In this document: positions 55,241-64,000 of the stretch, piece after piece
Position numbering within the stretch: the stretch's first letter is position 1
Layout: each line of letters begins with the position of its first letter
Assembly: GCA_017893485.1 (NCBI GenBank)
Contig: JACEHZ010000372.1
Location: forward strand, 1-64,000
Origin: Hemerocallis citrina
Lineage: Eukaryota > Streptophyta > Magnoliopsida > Asparagales > Asphodelaceae
Direction of reading: 5' to 3'
Length of the DNA stretch: 64,000 nucleotides
The notes under the pieces: generated by a model
The model's input: only the letters and a program-made list of their open reading frames with translations
Databases searched by the model: none
Told to the model about the DNA's origin: nothing
Translations under genes and position numbers: made by a program

Positions 55241-56847
55241 TATATGACCACCACAAACATGAATAGTGGTTGACATTCACAAAATAGCTAATGATACCAT
55301 AATTTACAAATTTGAAGGGTCAATGTAGCCGGCAGAATTCTGCTAAGCACCATATGGAATGAACTTGGGCAAAACTAACTTCCACCGTTTTGGGGAAAAG
55401 TAAAGGATATGGCATGCATCAAGATACTCATAGTATCATAGTTAACTACGAAGCAAATGACAATTAATTGATGGATAGAAGGATATGAATGAAGATGATA
55501 TCTAGAGCTGTCGGACTACTTTTTCCAAATACCAACTATCAGTTTTAAAAAAAATTTGACAAGGAAACGGGGAGTCCTAGGAGGGAATTTCCTTCTATGG
55601 CACACTTAAAGTCCACTCTCCACAACCAAAATTTATGATCCACTCCATTCAAGTTATCTTCATACCATAAAACAGAGTAAAGTAAAATCACTAAATTTGA
55701 ACATATTTTGCCCATGAGCAGCATCAGAACAACTGCAACCACGTAATGCATGGGCAAAAAATATTCAACTTCGCTAATATTTCACCCTCTTATGTTTTAT
55801 AATATGGTTAACGCTTTGAAGAGTGTGGATCATGCATTTGAGAGGAGAGGAGAGGAGAGGATTTTTTTAGGGTGACAATTTCCACCTATGCCACCTTTTC
55901 CCCCATTTTCGCTCTTCGATATAGTGACTGTAAAGTTACTAACACTGTCTAAATTGTACCATAGTAAGAAAATTTAAATACAGTATAAAAAGTCTTGCCA
56001 TCAAATCCACCCTACTAAAATAAAAAAGAATAGCTTACGGATGAATACAGGGAAAGGTTTGTTATAATGAATGAACATTGATGATACGATTATATGAACT
56101 TGAATCAACTGCACAATATTGACGTGCAGGTGAAAGGGTATAAGACCCTATAACTTTTTATCTTTGATCTTTATACCATGTCCTCAGTATAATCATGACA
56201 ATTTTTGTTGTAAATGTGATTCCTGATGCACAGAAATTCTTAACCAATAATCAAGAGAAACAGGGCTGATAATTAAAGGTTACGAAATTGTGCAATTCAT
56301 ATTTATCAGCAATAAAAAGGTATCTAGGGACACGTATTACTATAACGCCAAGATATAGTAATGAAGTGTTGGGATACATTAATAATACTGCCCTAACAAA
56401 AGTATATAAAATAACAGTCTTGAAGTTCACAAAAATGGACGCGGCATGAGACTCCCAAAAGTTGAAATAGAATAAGTTTTTTCAATTGTCAGAATCTAGG
56501 AAGATATCACGAAGAACAAGATTACAGTCATTTATTTAGTAAACATGGAAAACACAATACTAACGCTTAGTAATTAAATAACCATACAGATGATCCTAAA
56601 GAAGAAAGCAGTTTCCAAAGTCCACTATCAGCTTATTGGAGGGAATACACATAAATTTTCTGACACATCCCATTGTACAGTTAATTATGTTGACAGTTTT
56701 GCCATTAAATAGTTCTAATAGAACTGGTTAATGAAAAAGACCAACTGTAAAAAAGCAAACATTAATCTGTTGATGAGAACTGGCTGACTATATTACTGTG
56801 AAATTTTCCATATAAATTAGAAATAGTTAATGAAAAAGAAAACTTAC

Positions 56848-56969
56848 GTTCACCAGTAGGTGATACATGCCATGTTTCCCCTTGCCGTGAACCAATGCCA
56901 GCAAAAAATTTATCCTCCCATTTATCTCCCCATCTCGTACCCAGCTCTGTTTCTGCCCATTTGTCAGTC
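56848..56969 (-). CDS. ESV1: ESV1-like starch protein, internal exon (tryptophan-rich)
   Basis: 122 bp after a CGATAG acceptor. Reads TDKWAETELGTRWGDKWEDK, FFAGIGSRQGETWHVSPTGE and one base of the next codon. Four Trp at regular spacing plus WGDKWEDKFF match the repeat pattern of the ESV1/LESV tryptophan-rich domain, which binds starch glucans. Upstream exons are not found between 56,970 and the Copia element at 57,184 and presumably lie beyond the window. Confidence 0.8.
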
Positions 56970-57183
56970 CTATCGAAATACAAGAGAAAATTTTACAATC
57001 CATATGCACAATCAAATAACCAAACTTAAATAAATGTAAATCAGAAGACCAATGCTCATGACTTTCTCGTTATTGTCTATTGGTGCATTAAAGGAAAAAT
57101 ATACAATTTTTAAGGTGGAATATCGAACTAAGGAAGGCCCAGAAATATTGTAGATAAGGCTTCAGTGTCATGGTGATGTTTTT
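56970..57183 (-). other. Residual ESV1-like intron next to a Copia insertion
   Basis: AT-rich, no feature. It is followed by the LTR at 57,184, whose far end is outside the window. Confidence 0.6.
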
Positions 57184-60100
57184 TGTTGGAGAATCCCATG
57201 ATTCTCTCCTCTTATTTGCTATTAAGAGAGATTTGCTATTATTAGAAAAGATTTTCTGGTTCCATTTAATTTTCCTTTTCCTTAAAGTTCTCCTTGATTC
57301 AAGGATGGACATTGATTGTATTTCTCCTATTTAAACAAGCCTTGGGGCTGAAGAATAAATCAAGCTTTCACCACCTGTGTTCTATTATGGTATCAACCTA
57401 GGGTTCGTAAAGTTTTTTCCTAAACCCGTTTCTCCAACCTAGTTAGGCTCTCAATGGCCGATTCCAATAGATGGCGGCAAGCCCTCACCGGCTCAACAAA
57501 CAATGACGACTCCTCCACGACAAACGGCGCAACAGGTCGTGGCGATGGTGGTGGTACTGATCGCAACGCTGGCACTGGCGGAGGTGCTGGTCGCGGCATT
57601 GGCGGCGGTACTGGCCGTGGCGATGGCGGCGGTAATGGGGACGGAAGCTCTTTAAGAGACAACAACTTCAACATAGGTTTCAATGATCAGGAGGGATCCT
57701 CAAACTCCCTCAAGGTCAATGTTCCTAAGTTGAATGGAAAAAATTATAATGAATGGGCCCAAACCGTTCGTTTGGTATTGGAAGGCAAAAGAAGGCTTGG
57801 ATTTTTTACGGGAGCAATAGCAGAACCGGCAACAGAAGACCCTTTTTTTAAACAATGGAAGTCCGAAAACTCCTTGATTATTGCCTGGTTAGTGAGCTCT
57901 ATGGAAACCGCAATAGTCAAGCCGTACATGTTTTTACTTTCTGCAAGGGCAGTGTGGGAAGCTGTCAAAGAAACACTCTGATATCCAAAACTCCTCCCAG
58001 ATCTTTGGCTTAAAGTCAAAGTTGTGGCATGCTAAACAAGAATACAGGGATGTAACTACTTATTATAATGAGACGTTGACTCTGTGGCAAGAGTTGGATC
58101 TCTGTTAAGATGACAGTTGGAGGTGTGTAGAAGATAGTGTTCTATTCCTCAAGAGGCAAGAGAATGATCGTGTCTTTATGTTTCTTACTGGGCTGAATAA
58201 AGACCTTGATGAAGTATGAGGCCGAATTTTGGGAAAGATACCACTGCCAACTCTTCGTGAAACCTTTTCAGAAATAAGAAAGGGAGAGGCACGACAAGGA
58301 GTAATGATGGGTAAGGCACCTCAAAGTTCAGAATTTGAAGGCTCGGCTCTGGCCACTAGGAACTTCAACGAATGTAAGAAGTCGGACAAACCTTGGTGTG
58401 ATCACTGCAAACGCGCATGGCATACGCGTGAAACATGTTGGAAGCTCCATGGCAAGCCTCCAAACTGAAAGATGAAAGGTGGTAATGAGGGTCGTGCATT
58501 CCAGGCTAGTAATTCAGATCAAGGGCAGCAATCTTCTTCAACCCAGCTTTCCCTAACGACGGAACAACTAGACAAACTGTTCAAACACCTCGAACCTCAA
58601 ACTCCATGCTCTATAGCACAAAAAGGTAATTCTGCTCTTCTTAGTGTCAGTCCCAACCACACTTGGATAGTATATTCAGGTGTAACCGATCACATGACAA
58701 GTGAATCTACTCTATTTTCCTCATATAGTCCCTGTGCAGGGAATCAAAAAATAAAAGTCGCAGATGGCTCTTTTTCAGCCATTGCAGGTAAAGGTTCAGT
58801 TGTGTTCTCTCCGATGTTGACTCTTAAAGATGTCCTTCATGTTCCAAACCTCTCTTGTAGCCTAATGTCTGTCAGTAAATTAGCCCAAGAAAAAAACTTT
58901 CAAACTAATTTTTTCCATTCTCACTGTGTCTTTCAGGATTTGAACTCGGGGAAGATGATTGGCAGTGCTAAGGAGAATGGAGGACTCTACTACTTCGATA
59001 TTGGACCTAAATCACAACTACCTTCCAAACCGATAAGTTCCTACTTTGAGTCTTTTTTTGTTTCGAATAATGATGACAACATTATATTATGGCATTTACG
59101 ATTAGGTCATCCTAGTTTTCGTTATTTAAAACACTTGTTTCCTAAGTTATTTCGTAATAAAGATCTATCTTTGTTTAAATGTGAAGCATGTGAATTTGCA
59201 AAACATCATCGTTCCCATTTTCCAATACAGCCTTATAAACCATCCAAACTTTTTTCTATAATTCACAGTGATGTTTGGGGCCCTAACCGTACAAGTACAC
59301 TCTCTCACAAAAAATGGTTCATCACATTTATTGATGACCATTCAAGAATATGTTGGGTATACTTGTTAAAGGGGAAATCCGATGTTTGTCAGGCTGTAAA
59401 AGATTTTTTTAAAACGGTGCAAAATCAATTTCAGACAACTATTCAAGTCTTTAGAAGTAACAATGGCAGGGAATACTTTAACACAATTTTGGGTGATTTT
59501 TTTCTTCAAAATGGAATTGTGCATCAAAGTTCATGTCCTAATACTCCCCAACAAAATGGAGCTGCAGAAAGAAAAAAAACACTTATTGGAAGTGTCTAGA
59601 GCTTTACTCTTCTCAAATAAAGTACCAAATTATTTGTGGGGTGAAGCAATTTTAACTGCTGCGTATTTAATTAACAGAATGCCCTCCAAAGTTCTCAATT
59701 TTCAAACTCCAATTCATATTTTCAAAGAGTGTTGTCCTATTACTCGTGTTTCAACTGATTTGACATTAAAAAACTTTGGTTGCACAGCATTTGTTCATGA
59801 TCATAAGAATATTGGCAAACTCAAACCTCATGCTATAAAATGTGTTTTTTTAGGGTACTCTCCAACCTAGAAGGGATATAAATGTTTTGATCCAAAAAAC
59901 AAGAAAATGTTCGTCACTATGGATGTCACATTCTTTGAAAACAAACCTTTTTTTAACGATACTCATCTTCAGGGGGGAACTTAAAGGAAGACTCGTTTCA
60001 AACTGAGAACAAAATGTTTTTAAATAACTTGTCCTTGCCTATATCACAAAATTCTAAGACTTGTACTTCTACACCAACAGAAAATGGCCATGATTCATTA

Positions 60101-60910
60101 TCTGAACCTACTTCTGCTATGAGTAAGGATCCCGATGAATTCAAGCCTACACTTTCTCATAAAAAAAATAATGAGAATCTTGAAGATGATAATAATGATG
60201 AACTAATTGAAATGCCACAAAATGATGCGTCATCTAAAGAGAACAGGTTCGAAGTAGTAAACAAGACTTGGAAAGGAAAGGTATTTGTGAGGAATAACCA
60301 TAAAGAAGGGGATGTGTCCCCATCTCAACACTGCCATGAATCTGAACCGGGGAATAATCAACCCCCTAAGAAAAGAAAAGGTAAGTCTATCTCTGTTTCT
60401 GAGAGTCGTATCAGGTATCCTGATGTAGATGATCCCAAAGCTGTTAGAAAACCTGTTAGATCTTGCCCTAAATGCCCTATGTCCGATTTTATATCATATT
60501 CAAACTTGTCTTCTTCTTTTTCTGCCTTCGCCTCCCAATTATCTAGTGTAGAGATTCCAAAGAATATACAGGATGCTCTAGAAGTTCCAAAGTGGAGGGA
60601 AGTTGTATTTGAGAAGATGAAAGCTCTTGAAAAGAACAAAACTTGGAGAGTCATGACACGACCAGTTGGTAATAAGACTGTGGGATGTAAGTGGGTGTTT
60701 ACTGTGAAGTACAATTCAAATGGGTCGGTTGAAAGGTATAAGCTCACTTGGTGGCTAAGGGTTTCACTCAAACCTATGGCATAGATTACTCTGAGACATT
60801 TGCTCCTATTGCAAAATTGAACACTGTCAGAATACTTTTATCTCTTGCGGCTAACCTGGATTGGCCTCTACATCAATTGGATGTTAAAAATGCCTTCCTC
60901 AATGGTGATA

Positions 60911-62104
60911 TGATGTAAAACTAATCCTAAGATAGAGGATTTCCAAGATTCTTAATGGATTAATTTTACCAACACGTAGGTGCGGATCAAAGTTGAAAAT
61001 TTTAAACAATTAATTGGTTGGATGGATTTTCAAGAACTGAATCACGTTAACAATCCCAATTAATAATTCACTCTACAATCAATAATTAAATCCCTAAGTG
61101 TTCTTAGCAAGCAATAGGTTCAATATTGATTCGCACTCTACTTAAGCATGTGGAACACTCAATCTCAGTTATTTTGTGGACGACAGGCAAATCAGATAAT
61201 ATAATAGATAATAGGGCAGTAGAACACAAATATTTAATAGTGGAAAAAGTATAACGAGGGTCCGAAGAACAATTGCAACAATCGAAGAGGCTACTGCTCG
61301 AGTGGCTGGTGGTTGTTGGGCTCGGGGAAGAGCAACGGTTGTAGAGTGCTGGCGTCGAGGTGCCGACGAGTAGCTAATTGCGGTGGTGGTCGACTTCGGG
61401 AAATGGCTGTTGATGATGGTGGAGTTGAGGGCAGGGTACTGCGGCGATGAGGGCGGCAGTGGTGAGGTGAGGGGGAGTCAGGATGCAGGTGTGTTGAGGT
61501 CGCAGTGGTGGTGCTGCGGGTGGCAGGGCGCGAGGTGGGTTTTGTTGTCACCAAAAGGGAAAGAGGAAGGAGCCGAAGTTCTTGTGGCGTGGAGAGGCGG
61601 CGCCGACGAGGGGGGTTGGCGATGGGAAGGCGACGGCGAGGGAGTGGGTCTGGCGCGAGGAAAAGGATGGGTGAACGGGAGATTGGTGGGTAGTTTAGAA
61701 GTGGCAGCTGTGATGAGGGATTAGGGTAGAGGAAGAAGAAGATGAGATTAGGGTTTGGATTATTTTGTTTGGGGAATTTTAATTTGGGGTAGATTTTAGA
61801 GTTAATCACTAACCCTAAAATTGTATTAGGATTTATCACAAACCCTAAAATTTGGATCTTACTTGTATCACACAAAGAGAGAGGAAGAGCAAAAACTCAA
61901 CACAATTTTTTAAATCAAGAATAGCATGTCTTTCTCATTAATCTCAAGGCCTATAAATAGGCTCAAAATACATCTTGATACAAATCTCAAAATATTTTCA
62001 AAATCTAAAAAATACAAAAAAGATTACATATGGCTATAATTGCCAGAAACAAAAATGGTACTGAAATAAAAATCTTAAACTAAACAGGAAAGATGTCCTC
62101 ATCA
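60911..62104 (-). mobile_element. Solo LTR (1,194 bp) in the Copia reverse transcriptase
   Basis: Splits AFLNGD from LEEEAYM. Ends are TGATG and CATCA, with flanks TGATA (60,906-60,910) and TGATC (62,105-62,109), a 5-bp duplication with one mismatch. In minus orientation it holds CCTATTTATAGGCC (TATA-like, near 61,955) and a GC-rich leader-like region (61,280-61,740) that gives spurious ORFs. Orientation and class are inferred; the boundaries could shift by a few bases. Confidence 0.6.
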
Positions 62105-62436
62105 TGATCTAGAAGAAGAAGCATACATGGATAGTCCTCCTGGCTTTGAAGACAAATTCGGATCAAAGGTATGCAAGTTGAAGAAGTCTCTTTATGGCTT
62201 AAAGCAATCTCCGAGAGCTTGGTTTGAAAGGTTTACTCAGTCTATGAAGAACCAAGGGTACACTCAAGGACAAGCTGATCACACTTTATTCACCAAATTC
62301 TCCTCTGATGGGAAATTTGCTGCCTTGATTGTTCATGTTGATGATATTGTCCTCACTGGAGATGATACAGTTGAAATGAGAAGAGTAAAAGAGAGACTTG
62401 CTATAGACTTTGAAATCAAGGACTTAGGGTCCTTGA

Positions 62437-63633
62437 TGTTGGATCCTGTATGCAAGGCAAATAACAATAGAGGGGGGGGGTGTTGAATAGTGTTGTATAA
62501 AAATTAATCAATAAATTGAACTTTTCGCACTGTTAAGTCGACTGAAAAAGGCAGTCGACTGAAGCGTCAGATAAGAAGAGTAATTTAACTGAAGAGTTAC
62601 AAGTCTGTTAAGTCGACTTAGAGAGTAAAGCAGTCGACTGACCGACTCGATTTACACAAGAAACTCTGAAAAATAAAAATGCAAGTTTAGAGAATACAAC
62701 CACAGAGAGTCAACACAGCAAACACCACGATGTATCCTGGTTCGGTCCTCCCGACCTAAAGCCTTGTATGTGAAAGTGCTTTTTGTATATCGGCTATAGG
62801 TCGACTTCTGACTCTAGTCTAGAACGAATTCAATGTTATTCAAGACTGAAAATCAGAGAACCAAGTCTTAAAGAAAGTATATGCTTTTTAAACTTGTTCT
62901 TTTTCTTCTCAAAAGCAAAAGACTTGAATCAAAAGTTTTAGTAGTTCTTGGAACCTTTTCCAATTGAAATCTATACTCTTTTTATAGAGTTAGAAACTTT
63001 TGGACGTTGAGAAATAGTATCCCAACTGCAACGGCAGTGAAAAGTTTGAATTTGAAAAACGAATTTGAAATTCGGAAAATTGTCAAAAACTGCTTGAACA
63101 GTCGATTGGGTTGCCTGGGTTGCCATAAGAATTGACTGGTCAGAGCTTGAGTGAGTTCAGTCAGTTTCGTACTCTAACAGTCGACTGCTTCCAAGAGTAA
63201 GTCGACTGGTACTCAATCAGCTGAACTTATACAAGCTTTGTTTTGACATTTTGATTTTGTAAAACATTTTTTTTTATTTAGGGAATGTGTGAGTGTGTGT
63301 GTGTGACAAGGCTTTTACAAGATTCTAAGACTCACAATAATACAAACAATATTATAAGACATTTGTTCAAATGTAGCTAATCACTGGAAGCTCTTGAAAA
63401 TCTTGAACTTGAAACTTGAAAGCTCTTGAAAGTCTTGAACTTGAACTTAAGTCTCTGTGGCTTGATCTTGCCTTTGTGGCTTCAGCAAATACTTTTGAAA
63501 GTTTCATCAAATTGTATTGGCTTTGAATGCTTCATCATGGTATTGACCTTGAACACTTTTGATACACACTGCAAAAGATATGTACTATAGAACAATTGTG
63601 TAGTGTTGTAGCCATCAAAATCAAGAATCTACA
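62437..63633 (+). mobile_element. Solo LTR (1,197 bp), SIRE-like start, in the Copia reverse transcriptase
   Basis: TGTTGGATCC to AATCTACA, flanked by CTTGA on both sides (62,432-62,436 and 63,634-63,638), a perfect 5-bp duplication. The beginning, with AATAGAGGGGGGGGGTGTTG shortly inside, resembles SIRE-type Copia LTRs. It contains three exact CAGTCGACTG and several one-mismatch versions (62,530-62,645 and 63,180-63,215), as in the TNT1-like element. Confidence 0.8.
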
Positions 63634-64000
63634 CTTGAGATACTTTCTTGATATGGAGGTTGCTCGATCAAAGAAAGGAATTGTGGTTTCACAGCAGAAA
63701 TACATTCTTGATCTATTGCGAGAAACAGGAATGAGTAATTGTCGACCAGCCGACACCCCCATGGATTCTAATGCAAAACTTTGGGGAGAAGAAAATGTTC
63801 CTGTTGACACCGGAAGATACCAGAGGTTGGTGGGTAAGCTAATTTACTTGTCTCACACTAGACCTGACATCGCCTTCTCAGTCAGTGTAGTGAGTCAGTT
63901 TATGCATTCTCCTTATGAGGAACATCTTGAGGCAGTTTATAGAATACTGAGATACTTGAAGGCCAATCCCGGAAAGGGTTTATTTTTTGAGAAGACTAGT

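Larger units (their letters stand above)
52276..56847 (-). other. 4.6 kb ESV1-like intron with MITE and Copia remnant
   Basis: Canonical GTAAGT donor at 56,847 side and AAG acceptor at 52,276. It contains the foldback MITE (52,779-53,153) and a deleted Copia element (53,338-55,240). The rest (52,276-52,778; 55,246-56,847) is unique AT-rich sequence with a (GAGAG)n patch at 55,840-55,861 and no recognised gene. Confidence 0.8.
57184..64000 (+). mobile_element. Ty1/Copia retrotransposon, decayed, runs off the window
   Basis: The 5' LTR of about 200 bp (57,184-about 57,387, TGTTGGAGAATCC start, weak end) is followed by TGGTATCAACC (57,388-57,398). Gag, protease, integrase, reverse transcriptase and part of the following region are recognisable up to 64,000. 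It is interrupted by solo LTRs at 60,911-62,104 and 62,437-63,633. RNase H and the 3' LTR lie outside. It stands in the presumed next intron of the ESV1-like gene. Confidence 0.88.
57454..64000 (+). pseudogene. Copia gag-pol, frameshifted and split
   Basis: Gag 57,454-58,468: Gly-rich N-terminus, then LNGKNYNEWAQTVRLVLEGK, a frameshift near 57,980, and zinc knuckle CDHCKRAWHTRETC. Protease: the usual D(S/T)GATDHM reads YSGVTDHM, so the catalytic Asp is lost. Integrase: ILWHLRLGHPS, CEACEFAKHHRSHF, DVWGPNRTS, then RSNNGREY where RSDNGGEY is usual, so the second Asp is lost; PQQNGAAER keeps the Glu. Frameshifts near 59,575 and 59,868. Reverse transcriptase: GCKWVFTVKY, frameshift near 60,750, [10 protein letters not shown], [solo LTR], EEEAYMDSPPGFED, LKKSLYGLKQSPRAWFERF, VHVDDIVLTGDD, [solo LTR], YFLDMEVARSKKGI, ADTPMDSN, TRPDIAFSVSVVSQFMH, LRYLKANPGKGLFFEKT. 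Clearly dead. Confidence 0.88.

Noticed and set aside
61291..61875. 194-codon minus ORF
   Set aside because: GC-rich leader-like region of a solo LTR; Ser/Pro/Arg low complexity, no domain.

Overview
This window is nuclear DNA of a flowering plant, almost certainly a dicot. Evidence: multi-exon host genes with GT-AG introns and AATAAA poly(A) signals, AT-rich introns, Ty1/Copia elements primed by initiator-Met tRNA, FAR1-type Mutator (MULE) transposases, hAT elements with 8-bp target duplications, and a plant L1-type LINE. No bacterial, organellar, tRNA, rRNA or CRISPR features were seen. Most of the 64 kb is transposable-element sequence nested into a few broken or expanded host genes, all on the minus strand.

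Layout. (1) 1-25,066: a dead gene of the plant DUF7796 (putative glycosyltransferase-like) family. Exon 2 lies at 179-907 and exon 1 at 24,687-25,066. The intervening 23.8 kb intron is filled with nested elements: a MULE at 1,084-14,592 with a GRF zinc-finger gene and a FAR1 transposase; a 3.0 kb solo LTR inside that transposase; a near-identical 4,149-bp tandem duplication; a second solo LTR (14,605-18,031); a hAT (18,040-19,249); a long-TIR element (19,263-20,872); two palindrome-array elements (20,971-22,630); and a MITE split by a second hAT (22,839-24,614). (2) 25,067-28,691: a small LTR retroelement with 387-bp LTRs, PBS and PPT but no gag-pol. It carries a 631-codon ORF fusing a MutS2 core fragment to a phytochelatin synthase catalytic domain whose Cys-His-Asp triad and spacing are intact. 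This is the most striking object in the window. (3) 29,682-29,773: last exon of an unidentified gene. (4) 30,196-35,555: a nearly intact TNT1/Tork-like Copia element. (5) about 35,561-40,885: a decayed L1-type LINE on the minus strand. (6) 41,163-56,969: the last four exons of a gene resembling EARLY STARVATION 1 (tryptophan-rich starch protein with a proline-rich tail). They read in frame through canonical splice sites, although one intron holds a 9.7 kb MULE and the next holds a Copia remnant and a foldback MITE. (7) 57,184-64,000: a decayed Copia element, probably in the next upstream intron of the same gene, itself split by two solo LTRs.

How the parts relate. The host genes survive as exon islands. 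Target-site duplications (CTACC, ATAAC, ATAACCAC, TATAC, TATAT, CTTGA, GCGAC/GCGAG, GAAGATTAT/GAAGAGTAT) give a clear order of insertion. Recurrent themes are gene capture (MutS2-phytochelatin synthase in a retroelement; plant mobile domain and GRF genes in MULEs), extreme palindromy (hairpin-bearing 340-bp tandem arms; 26-bp palindrome arrays), and a palindromic decamer CAGTCGACTG concentrated in Copia LTRs and in one pol linker.
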